Shown: piece by piece, positions 51,319-60,410 of the stretch
Position numbering within the stretch: position 1 is the first letter of the stretch
Layout: each line of letters opens with the position of its first letter
Source of the DNA: Bacteroidota bacterium
GTDB taxonomy: Bacteria > Bacteroidota > Ignavibacteria > UBA10030 > UBA8401
Assembly: GCA_030679145.1 (NCBI GenBank)
Contig: JAUXTU010000116.1
Span: 1 to 64,000, forward strand
Length of the DNA stretch: 64,000 nucleotides
Direction of reading: 5' to 3'
Notes under the pieces: generated by a model
What the model was told of the DNA's origin: nothing
Databases searched by the model: none
Seen by the model: the letters and a program-made list of their open reading frames with translations, nothing else
Position numbers and translations under genes: made by a program

Positions 51319-52983
51319 TTATTTTGTTTGTATCGCGGAAATTTGATCCACAATATTGTGGGTTGTAATGTCTTGGGAATTCCAAATTGCAATCGGTGTC
51401 AAGGCAAATTTCTTGATAATCTCATTAATGTGAGAATTGCGGATAACGATAATGATTGTGCCTGAATAGTTTTGAAGGATATCGTCCAAAGGATCAGCCC
51501 AGCCGCTTCCGCTAAGTTCGAGCGGACCGATTTCATCCATGATTGCTACATCACATTTACCGATTGTTGAAATCGACAAAGCATTTCTGCCAAATTGGAT
51601 CGCTTCAGGAAAAAACTTAAATGGTCCAGTAGAAATTCCCGTATCAGGAGCATCAATGCGGCAAAGTGGAATGATGGATCCGGATTCGATACTGAGTAGA
51701 TCATATCCATATCGCACATTATTCTTCCACAACCCTATCTGTAAAATACCGCAGGTCGCGATCTTTTTCATCTTTAACTCAGGAAGAAGATCTTGAAGAA
51801 TCGTTGTTTTCCCGCTTCCTTTTTCTCCACTCAAAACAAAAACTTTTGATGTTGGTATTTGAATCTCATTTGTGCGAGCGAGGATTCTTGACAACGAATC
51901 TACCGGATGTCTAAAAAAAGTTTTTTCTTGTTGTAAGGAGTCAATAATGGATGGTAAAGCGCCGAACGCAAGGTCTAATGCCAGTGAAAAGTTCTTCATC
52001 CGTTGTTTGAACAAAAAATTTACGACCACCGGATTTCGCAGCTCAACGCTAACAGCAGTAAATATAGAAATGACAAAGATTGCACGAAAGAACATCTGCA
52101 GTCCAATGATAATACCTGATGTTCGATCGACGAGTGTTAATTCTCCAAGAACGAATCCGGCAAAAATTGATACGATTCCTATCTCACCCCAAAACATCCA
52201 TCGTTGGAATTTTTGTCGTACCTTTTGATATCGATAAAAACAAAAAGGGATATAGAGTAAAAGATAGAATGATTGAACAATAAGTCCGCCTACGAGAACG
52301 AAAAAATGCGTGGCTAACAATAGTGCAGAAAAATGAAATCCGGCAACTTCACGTTTGTTAAATTGGTGGGAGAGTTTCGAGATGTTGTTTGGTCTCGTTT
52401 CTGCGTATATCGCAGCCCTTATGCCAACCCTCATGCCGGTAATTGCGGCAATACTTCCTCCAAAAAGATTTATCACAATGATACCAACAATGACATCGAC
52501 CGAGCTCAAAGTCGAGATCTGTAAACTTTTCGATGCAAACTCTACTAATTTTTCAAATAGCACAGCGATGTTCATACCGTAAGTAAAAAGATACGATATC
52601 GTTTTCTGAATGAGCGGTGTTGTGCAGGCAACAGCACCTCCAACGATGTAACCAAAAGCGTTACCGCCTAGCAATCTGATCGCTGTCTCAACAATGAATG
52701 CTTCAGCTGCTATTCCGATCATAGGACCAAGTATGACAGAACTCGGTGAAACTGATTTCATCACCGCGCAGATGAGACCGGCTCTCCATACAATACCTTT
52801 CTCTTTCCATAAAGAATGTCCTGCAATCAGTAAAGAGATCCCTACTGCTGAGAGGATGGTGCCTGTTAATGGAAATTTTAGATTATGCAGAAAACTACCA
52901 ACTACGATCTCGAGCGAAGCCCACACGCTTCCGAGTAGTGCAGCTTTCTGCCAGCGTTGATTTATCATTGGTCTTTTGTTCAA
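51319..52983 (-). CDS. fusion of a multi-pass membrane domain and a THEP1-like (DUF2478/NTPase_1) P-loop NTPase
   Basis: About 340 aa hydrophobic N-terminus; C-terminal VLSGEKGSGKTTIL Walker A and CDVAIMDEIGPLEL Walker B. Confidence 0.75.
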   Translation of the reverse strand: MNKRPMINQRWQKAALLGSVWASLEIVVGSFLHNLKFPLTGTILSAVGISLLIAGHSLWKEKGIVWRAGLICAVMKSVSPSSVILGPMIGIAAEAFIVETAIRLLGGNAFGYIVGGAVACTTPLIQKTISYLFTYGMNIAVLFEKLVEFASKSLQISTLSSVDVIVGIIVINLFGGSIAAITGMRVGIRAAIYAETRPNNISKLSHQFNKREVAGFHFSALLLATHFFVLVGGLIVQSFYLLLYIPFCFYRYQKVRQKFQRWMFWGEIGIVSIFAGFVLGELTLVDRTSGIIIGLQMFFRAIFVISIFTAVSVELRNPVVVNFLFKQRMKNFSLALDLAFGALPSIIDSLQQEKTFFRHPVDSLSRILARTNEIQIPTSKVFVLSGEKGSGKTTILQDLLPELKMKKIATCGILQIGLWKNNVRYGYDLLSIESGSIIPLCRIDAPDTGISTGPFKFFPEAIQFGRNALSISTIGKCDVAIMDEIGPLELSGSGWADPLDDILQNYSGTIIIVIRNSHINEIIKKFALTPIAIWNSQDITTHNIVDQISAIQTK

Positions 52984-53114
52984 AGGTATTTATAATTATG
53001 TTATTATTACATTTAGGTATCAATATAAAATATCTTACAAAGATATAAATTCCTAATGCATCTCGTAGAAATTTATCGCGTTGAACCATAGGGTGAATAT
53101 GCTTACATTATTTA

Positions 53115-54395
53115 ATGAAAAAAGTGTCGCTGGAAAACGAAGATAATAAATTCACACCGCCTCGTTTTGTTACGGGACTACAATGCTTCATCTGCGGATC
53201 GAAGTACGACTATGACAATGTTCAGACCTGTCCGAAATGCGGCATTGAAGGAATCCTTGATGTTCTATACGATTACGATGAGATAAGACCAAATCTCAAA
53301 TCTCAAATCTCAAATCGCTCTTTTGATCACTGGCGCTACAAAGAATTGCTTCCTATATCGGATGACATTCAACTTCCGCATTTACACATCGGCTGGTCTC
53401 CGGTGTATGATGTTCCGCGCTTTGCATCGCATTTTGGAATAAAGAAAGTATTTATAAAAGATGACGGTCGAAACCCGACTAGTTCATTTAAAGATCGCGC
53501 GAGTTCCGTTGGAGTTTTGAAAGCCATAGAATTTGGTTTTGACACCATTGCATGTGCTTCAACAGGAAACGCCGCTTCATCACTCGCCGGACTTTCTGCC
53601 GCTGTTGGGTTGAAAAGTTATATTTTCGTTCCGCAGCGTGCGCCCGAACCGAAAGTAACGCAGCTTCTTGTGTTTGGCGCAACAGTTTTAAAAGTGCAGG
53701 GGACATATGAAAATGCTTTTGATCTTTGCCGCGAAGCGTGTGTAAAGTTTGGCTGGTACAATCGAAACAGCGGAACAAATCCATTTTTAGTTGAAGGGAA
53801 GAAAACTGCAGGGTTAGAAATTGCTGAACAATGTGCACATGATCTTCCGGATTGGGTAGTTGTTTCTGTCGGTGACGGATGCACGATCGGTGGAATTGGA
53901 AAAGGGTTACAGGAGATGAAACGTCTTGGATTCATTGACCGCGTTCCACGATTATTAGGAGTGCAAGCAGAAGGTGCAAGGGCAATGGTTAATGCATTTA
54001 TTTCCGGGAAGGATCTTGTTCCTACGGATACAAACACAATTGCAGACAGTATTGCTGTCGGCACTCCGCGCAATTGGCGCAGGGCAATTCAGCAGATCAA
54101 ACAATCACACGGTGAAATGATCACTGTTTCCGATGAAGAAATTCTTGAAGCAATGAAAACCACGGCGCGTCTTAGCGGTGTTTTTGGCGAACCCGCCGGT
54201 GTTACTGCTTCTGCTGGATTAAAAAGTGCGTTAGAAAAACAAATTATTAAACCAAACGAATCAGCACTTGTTATTGTTACAGGGAACGGATTAAAAGATA
54301 TTCAATCTGCAAAACAAGCTGTTGGAGATCCGATCAGTTTACCACCTACACTTGAAGCATTAACAGCGGCTCTTTCATTCCAGAATATTAAATAA
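53115..54395 (+). CDS. threonine synthase-like PLP enzyme with N-terminal zinc ribbon
   Basis: CFICGSKYDYDNVQTCPKCG; FIKDDGRNPTSSFKDRAS PLP lysine motif; CASTGNAASSLAG. Confidence 0.82.
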   Translation: MKKVSLENEDNKFTPPRFVTGLQCFICGSKYDYDNVQTCPKCGIEGILDVLYDYDEIRPNLKSQISNRSFDHWRYKELLPISDDIQLPHLHIGWSPVYDVPRFASHFGIKKVFIKDDGRNPTSSFKDRASSVGVLKAIEFGFDTIACASTGNAASSLAGLSAAVGLKSYIFVPQRAPEPKVTQLLVFGATVLKVQGTYENAFDLCREACVKFGWYNRNSGTNPFLVEGKKTAGLEIAEQCAHDLPDWVVVSVGDGCTIGGIGKGLQEMKRLGFIDRVPRLLGVQAEGARAMVNAFISGKDLVPTDTNTIADSIAVGTPRNWRRAIQQIKQSHGEMITVSDEEILEAMKTTARLSGVFGEPAGVTASAGLKSALEKQIIKPNESALVIVTGNGLKDIQSAKQAVGDPISLPPTLEALTAALSFQNIK

Positions 54396-54399
54396 TTTT

Positions 54400-55704
54400 T
54401 TGAAAACACTCCTAAAAAATAGCGTTGCTATTACTCTCTTTCCAAGTTCGATAGAAACTGTTGACTTGCGAATCAGTAATAGTCTTATTGTCGAGCGGGG
54501 AAAAAATCTTTTGCCACAAGCGGGAGAAAAAATTTTTGATCTCAAGGGAAAAATTGTTTTACCCGGAATGGTGAATGCTCATACGCATTTGTATTCTACT
54601 CTTTCCCGCGGAATGCCAATGCCGAAAACACCACCGAGAAATTTTATTGAGATATTGAAAAAGATCTGGTGGAAATTGGATCGTGCGCTTGATGAAGAAA
54701 CGATCTATTATAGTGCACTGGTCGGAGCAATTGAAGCTGTTCAAAATGGCACAACAACAATCATCGATCATCATGCATCGCCGAATGCAATCAACGGTTC
54801 GCTTGAAATTATTAAAGAAGCAATGGCAAAGATTGGACTTCGCGGCGTATTATGCTATGAAGTGACAGATCGCGGTGGAAAGAAACAACGTGACGAGGGA
54901 ATTGCTGAGAACGAAAATTTTATCCTCAAAAACTATAATAATTCATTTTTTCGCGGGCTTGTTGGCGCGCATGCATCTTTCACATTAAGTGAAGAATCGC
55001 TTTCACTGTGCGGTGAATTAGCTTCCGCATATAATACCGGCGTTCATATTCATGTTGCGGAAGATTTGTGCGATGTTGTTGATGCTGAAAGAAAATATCA
55101 CTGCGGCATTGTTGATCGTCTTTCTCGCAATAATATTCTTACAAACAAATCAATTCTTGGACACTGTATCCATCTTTCACAAAAAGATTATTCTCGACTC
55201 AATAAAACTCAAACGTGGTTTGCGCACAATCCGCGTTCGAATATGAATAATAAGGTTGGGTATTCCCCAATCCATCAATTCAAAAATCGGGGAATGATCG
55301 GGACGGATGGTTTTCCTTCGGACATGATCGAAGAAGCAAAGATCGCATTTTTCAAACGCCAAGATTCTCAACAAAAACAAAAAATTGATTTTTCCCGTAT
55401 CATTTCCGGTGGACAGCAATACGTTTCAGATATGTTCGGTTCGCAGTTTGGAACTCTGGCAAAAAATTCTGTTGCCGATCTAGTTGTATCGGATTATGTC
55501 GCCCCAACTCCAATGACGAAAGAAAATATCCTCGGACATTATTTATATGGAATGCGTTCGGCAAATATTGAATCTGTAATAGTAGGCGGGAAATGGGTAA
55601 TGAAAGATCGCAAAGTGTTGGGAATTGATGTTGAGCGAATCTATTCCGAAGCAGATAAGAAATCGAAAAAAATGTGGATCAAAATGATGGAGACGGTCCC
55701 ATGA
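54400..55704 (+). CDS. ssnA: SsnA-like aminohydrolase
   Basis: VLPGMVNAHTHLYSTLSRGMP, GTTTIIDHHASP, GAHASFTLSEESL, IGTDGFPSDM; TTG start. Confidence 0.85.
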   Translation: MKTLLKNSVAITLFPSSIETVDLRISNSLIVERGKNLLPQAGEKIFDLKGKIVLPGMVNAHTHLYSTLSRGMPMPKTPPRNFIEILKKIWWKLDRALDEETIYYSALVGAIEAVQNGTTTIIDHHASPNAINGSLEIIKEAMAKIGLRGVLCYEVTDRGGKKQRDEGIAENENFILKNYNNSFFRGLVGAHASFTLSEESLSLCGELASAYNTGVHIHVAEDLCDVVDAERKYHCGIVDRLSRNNILTNKSILGHCIHLSQKDYSRLNKTQTWFAHNPRSNMNNKVGYSPIHQFKNRGMIGTDGFPSDMIEEAKIAFFKRQDSQQKQKIDFSRIISGGQQYVSDMFGSQFGTLAKNSVADLVVSDYVAPTPMTKENILGHYLYGMRSANIESVIVGGKWVMKDRKVLGIDVERIYSEADKKSKKMWIKMMETVP

Positions 55705-55769
55705 ACAATTATTTCAGCATAGCGAACCCATCGCTTTAAGTGATAGGTTCGCTTCTAAACTTAAAAAAA

Positions 55770-57770
55770 ATGGCAGAACTCGTACCAATATCATTCAACA
55801 CTCTTTTACGAAGAATGTATTACGAATACTCGAAGACACATGCGATCTTCGATCTGCCGTCGCGGAAATTCTACTCTCCATCTGCTGAAGAAAATCTTGC
55901 TGTTACTTCCTGCGGAAATCCAGCCGCAAATCCCGTCGGTCCAGCTGCCGGACCTCACACACAACTCGCACAAAATATCGCACTCTCGTGGCTTGCCGGT
56001 TCACGAATTATCGAATTAAAAACCGTTCAGATCAAAGACCAGCTTGAACTTTCACGTCCATGCATTGACATGGCGACGATCGGTTATAACACGGAATGGT
56101 CACAGGAACTGCGTCTTGAAGAATCTGCTAAAGAATACGTAAAAGCAAGTATGATCGTAGAAATTTTGAAACATTGGCTATTTCTTGATGTTCCAAATTC
56201 AAAATTCAAATCATCACAATTCAATACAATCTTTGATGTAAGTGTTGGATACGATCTTGCCGGAATTCAATCATCGCAAATCAGGTCGTGGTTGAAAACG
56301 ATGAAGGATGCATCTGTTCTTATTGAAGAATTGCGAAAAGAAATTCCGGAAGAGTTCAAACAGTTCCGCACTTTTCCATTTAATACAAAAATATCGGACA
56401 GCATTACGCTTTCAACATTTCACGGAACTCCTGCAGATGAAATTGAACGGATCAGTGAATTCCTGTTGAGTGAAATGGGATTTCATGTTGTTGTGAAAAT
56501 GAATCCGCCGATGCTCGGCAAATCGCGTCTTGATCATTTGCTGTATGAAAAACTTGGCTACACGAATATTGTTGTGAATCCGAAAGCGTACGAAGTCAAT
56601 ATTCTGTTTGATGATGCCGTTGCCATGGTGAAACGGCTGCAAAATATCGCTTTGAAAAATAAAAAAATGATCGGTGTGAAATTTGGCAACACGCTTGAAG
56701 TGGTAAACAGTGGAAAATTTCTGAAAGACAAGGTTCAATATCTTTCCGGTCAGCCGCTTCACATTCTTCATCTCTCACTTGTTGATGATTGGCGTAAAGT
56801 TTTCGGCGGAGATTTCCCGGTCTCTTTTTCCGCCGGCGTTGATGCAAATAATTTTGCTGATTGTGTTTCCATCGGACTTGTACCCGTTACAACATGCACC
56901 GATCTTCTTCGTCCTGGCGGCTATGGAAGATTGCCGCAGTATCTTTTGAATTTAGAAAGACGGATGAAAGATGTTGGCGCAACGACGATTAATGAGTTTA
57001 TTGTTAAAACGGGTTCAGGGTTCATGGTTCAGGATTCAAATGAACCAATAACCATGAACCGTGAAACTGCTATTTTGAAAAACACTCAATTGCTATTTGA
57101 TAAATCTATTTCAAATCCGCGCTATCATGCAGCAAATAATGCAAAGCCTCTAAGAAAAATCGGCAGCCATTTGCAATTATTCGACTGCATCAACTGTGAT
57201 AAATGTATTCCAGTCTGCCCGAACGATGCAAATTTCTATTTTGAAATTGAGCCGATGGAAATTGATTATGAAAATGTTGAACTATCAGCGCAAGGATGGA
57301 AGAAAATCGTTGGCGGACATTTATTAATTAAAGAAAAACATCAGATCGGTAATTACGCCGATGCGTGCAATGATTGTGGCAATTGCGACATCTTCTGTCC
57401 TGAAGATGGCGGACCATATATTGAAAAGCCGAGGTTTTTTGGTTCGATAGAATCTTACAAAAAATGGAGTACTTTAAGCGGATTTGTTTTGCAATCCGAT
57501 AAAAACAACGTTATTCTCTTCGGACGATTTAAAGATCAAGAATATGAATTACATCGTGATCAACAAAGCAATATGACAGTTTTCAAAAGCAATTCGGCGC
57601 AGGTGATAATACATTCAGAAACCAACGACATAATTGATGCAACAGGAGCAGTTTCTTCGGTTATAGATATGCGATATTATTTCGTGATGTCCACATTGTT
57701 GAACGGAATCATGAATACACAAAAAGTCCATTTTGTAAATACAGAATTAATAAAAAATAACGCTCGTTAA
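55770..57770 (+). CDS. ygfK: YgfK-like Fe-S oxidoreductase subunit, short form
   Basis: GNPAANPVGPAAGPHTQLAQNIALSWLAGSRIIELKTVQ; CINCDKCIPVCP and CNDCGNCDIFCPEDGGPY. Confidence 0.85.
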   Translation: MAELVPISFNTLLRRMYYEYSKTHAIFDLPSRKFYSPSAEENLAVTSCGNPAANPVGPAAGPHTQLAQNIALSWLAGSRIIELKTVQIKDQLELSRPCIDMATIGYNTEWSQELRLEESAKEYVKASMIVEILKHWLFLDVPNSKFKSSQFNTIFDVSVGYDLAGIQSSQIRSWLKTMKDASVLIEELRKEIPEEFKQFRTFPFNTKISDSITLSTFHGTPADEIERISEFLLSEMGFHVVVKMNPPMLGKSRLDHLLYEKLGYTNIVVNPKAYEVNILFDDAVAMVKRLQNIALKNKKMIGVKFGNTLEVVNSGKFLKDKVQYLSGQPLHILHLSLVDDWRKVFGGDFPVSFSAGVDANNFADCVSIGLVPVTTCTDLLRPGGYGRLPQYLLNLERRMKDVGATTINEFIVKTGSGFMVQDSNEPITMNRETAILKNTQLLFDKSISNPRYHAANNAKPLRKIGSHLQLFDCINCDKCIPVCPNDANFYFEIEPMEIDYENVELSAQGWKKIVGGHLLIKEKHQIGNYADACNDCGNCDIFCPEDGGPYIEKPRFFGSIESYKKWSTLSGFVLQSDKNNVILFGRFKDQEYELHRDQQSNMTVFKSNSAQVIIHSETNDIIDATGAVSSVIDMRYYFVMSTLLNGIMNTQKVHFVNTELIKNNAR

Positions 57771-57793
57771 ACGAACGGTATTCTTAGAAGAGT

Positions 57794-60376
57794 ATGAATA
57801 CTATCCAATTTACATTGAATGGAAAGGAATTCGAAGCAGCAATCGATGAGAATATCTCATTGATGGATGTTCTGCGCGAACAAGCTGGGTTGATCTCGCC
57901 AAAGAATGGATGCGCACCTCAGGGTTCGTGCGGTTGCTGCGTCGTTATTGTAGATGGCAAAGCAGTTTCATCGTGCGCAGTTCCGGCAAAGAATGTTCAG
58001 GGGAAGAATGTTATTACTCTTGAAGGATTAGATGAAAACGAACGCAATATTTTTGCAAAAGCATTTGTACTTGCTGCCGGCACACAATGCGGATTTTGCA
58101 CTCCGGGAATTGTAATGCGTGCAAAAAGTCTTATTCAAAAGAATCCGAATCCAAGCAGAGAAGAAATAGCTCTTTCATTGAACAATCACATTTGCCGCTG
58201 TACCGGTTACGTAAAGATTGTTGATGCGATCGATCTTGCGGCAAAAGCATTTAATGGCGTGCCGCTTCCGAAACCGGACTATTCAGGAAAAATCGGTTCG
58301 AGTCTTCCAAAAATGGATGGCGAAAAATTTGCGATGGGTGAACGTCCGTATATTGATGATATTACAATGCCTGAGATGTTGTATTCAGCATTTCTTTTTT
58401 CCCCACATCCAAGAATTAAAATTAAAAAGATCGATACTACAGAAGCAGAAAAAATTCCTGGTGTCGCACGTGTTGTAAAGGCAGGCGATGTTCCGGGTGC
58501 ACGAAAGCAGGGTCTTATCTATAAAGATTGGCCGCTGCTACATGCAGAAGGAGAGATAACTCATTGCATCGGAGATATTCTTGCAATGGTCGTTGCAAAA
58601 GATAATCGTACGGCTCGCAAAGCCGTAGAGAAAATTAAATTGGAATATGATATCCTTTCTGGTGTATTTGATCCAGAAGAAGCATTGAAACCAAATTCGC
58701 CGCAGGTGCATGCAGATCACGTAAATCTCTTGTCTAATTCAATCATTAAACGCGGTGATGTTGATACGGCATTGGCAGAATCTGCATTTGTTGAAACACG
58801 AACTTTTGAAACACAGATGATTGAGCATGCGTTTCTTGAACCAGAAAGTGCAATAGCATTCCCGAAGGATGGAGTTATTGAAGTGCTGAGTCAGGGTCAA
58901 GGTGTGTTTGATGATCGAAAACAGATTGCATCATTTCTGAATTTGCCGGAAGAAAAAGTGAAAGTAACTCTTATTACCAATGGTGGAGCTTTTGGCGGAA
59001 AAGAAGATCTCAGTATCCAAGCACACGTTGCACTTGCATCAATGCTGATAGGCAAACCCGTGAAAGCAACATTAACGCGTGAAGAAAGTATTCGCCTTCA
59101 TCCGAAACGTCATCCGATAAAAATGACATACACTGTTGGATGTGATGCGAATGGAAAACTGACGGGGGTTCGTGCGCGAATGATCGGAGATAAAGGGGCA
59201 TACGCTTCTGTTGGCACAAAAGTATTGGAACGAGCCGCGGGACATGCGTGTGGTCCCTACAATATTTTAAATTCAGATGTTGAAGCAAAAGCTGTGTATA
59301 CAAACAATCTTCCCTGTGGAGCGATGCGCGGTTTCGGTGCAAACCAAGCGTCGTTTGCAATAGAAGGAATGATGGACATTCTTGCGGAAAAAGTTGGAAT
59401 CGACGGATGGGAAATTCGATGGAGAAATGTTGTGGATGTCGGTGATACATTTTGTACCGGACAAGTTTTTGAACGAGCGGTCGGAATCAAAAAAACATTG
59501 CTGGCAGTAAAAGATATTTATTATTCATCGAAATATGTCGGCATTGGGTGTGGAATAAAAAATGTCGGTATTGGAAACGGTATGCCGGAATACGGACAAG
59601 CGATCGTATCAATTCATCCGGACGAAACAATCACGATCAACACCGGCTTTACAGATATGGGACAAGGGTTTTGTACGGTGATGATCCAATTCTTCAGCGA
59701 TGTTACGGGAATAGATCCGAGAACAATTCGTGTAGATATTGATACGACACAGCCAACACCTTGCGGAATGACAACAGCATCAAGAGCAACAGTGCTTGGG
59801 GGCCGCGCCGTGATCAAAGCAGCACAGGAAATGAAAAAAGATCTTGATGCAGGGAAGAAAATATCTGATTTGGCCGGCAAAAAATATTTTGGCGAAGTTG
59901 TTATTGATTACACAACGGCTCTTGAAGCAAAGACAAATAAACCGATCACGCATATGACGTTTGGTTTTGCAACGCAAGTATGTATTCTTGATGAGACAGG
60001 GAAAGTGAAAAAAATCGTTGCTGCTCACGATGTAGGAAGGATCATTAATAGAAAACTTCTTGAAGGTCAAATGGAAGGTTCTATTCACATGGGTCTTGGA
60101 TATGCGTTGACAGAAGAATTGAAATTGAAAGAAGGCGTTCCTGAATCATTTAAATTCCGTTCACTTGGAATATTACGGGCGAAGGATATGCCCGAAACGG
60201 AAGTTATTTTTATTGAAGAACATGAATCCGAAGGACCGTTTGGCGCAAAAGGTGTTGGCGAAATAGGACTTGTGCCGACAGCCGGAGCAGTAGCAGGTGC
60301 ATTATATAAATATGACGGTATTCGCCGTTTCAAACTGCCGATGAAAGATTCGCCCGCAGCAAAACAGATTTTATAA
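57794..60376 (+). CDS. selenium-dependent-type xanthine dehydrogenase (2Fe-2S plus molybdopterin domains fused)
   Basis: GCAPQGSCGCCVV, TQCGFCTPGIVM, CRCTGY, GGAFGGKEDLS, AMRGFGANQ, GAKGVGEIGLVPTA. Confidence 0.9.
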   Translation: MNTIQFTLNGKEFEAAIDENISLMDVLREQAGLISPKNGCAPQGSCGCCVVIVDGKAVSSCAVPAKNVQGKNVITLEGLDENERNIFAKAFVLAAGTQCGFCTPGIVMRAKSLIQKNPNPSREEIALSLNNHICRCTGYVKIVDAIDLAAKAFNGVPLPKPDYSGKIGSSLPKMDGEKFAMGERPYIDDITMPEMLYSAFLFSPHPRIKIKKIDTTEAEKIPGVARVVKAGDVPGARKQGLIYKDWPLLHAEGEITHCIGDILAMVVAKDNRTARKAVEKIKLEYDILSGVFDPEEALKPNSPQVHADHVNLLSNSIIKRGDVDTALAESAFVETRTFETQMIEHAFLEPESAIAFPKDGVIEVLSQGQGVFDDRKQIASFLNLPEEKVKVTLITNGGAFGGKEDLSIQAHVALASMLIGKPVKATLTREESIRLHPKRHPIKMTYTVGCDANGKLTGVRARMIGDKGAYASVGTKVLERAAGHACGPYNILNSDVEAKAVYTNNLPCGAMRGFGANQASFAIEGMMDILAEKVGIDGWEIRWRNVVDVGDTFCTGQVFERAVGIKKTLLAVKDIYYSSKYVGIGCGIKNVGIGNGMPEYGQAIVSIHPDETITINTGFTDMGQGFCTVMIQFFSDVTGIDPRTIRVDIDTTQPTPCGMTTASRATVLGGRAVIKAAQEMKKDLDAGKKISDLAGKKYFGEVVIDYTTALEAKTNKPITHMTFGFATQVCILDETGKVKKIVAAHDVGRIINRKLLEGQMEGSIHMGLGYALTEELKLKEGVPESFKFRSLGILRAKDMPETEVIFIEEHESEGPFGAKGVGEIGLVPTAGAVAGALYKYDGIRRFKLPMKDSPAAKQIL

Positions 60377-60410
60377 GTAAAAATGAATTATTAAAAACGA
60401 AAGGATTACA

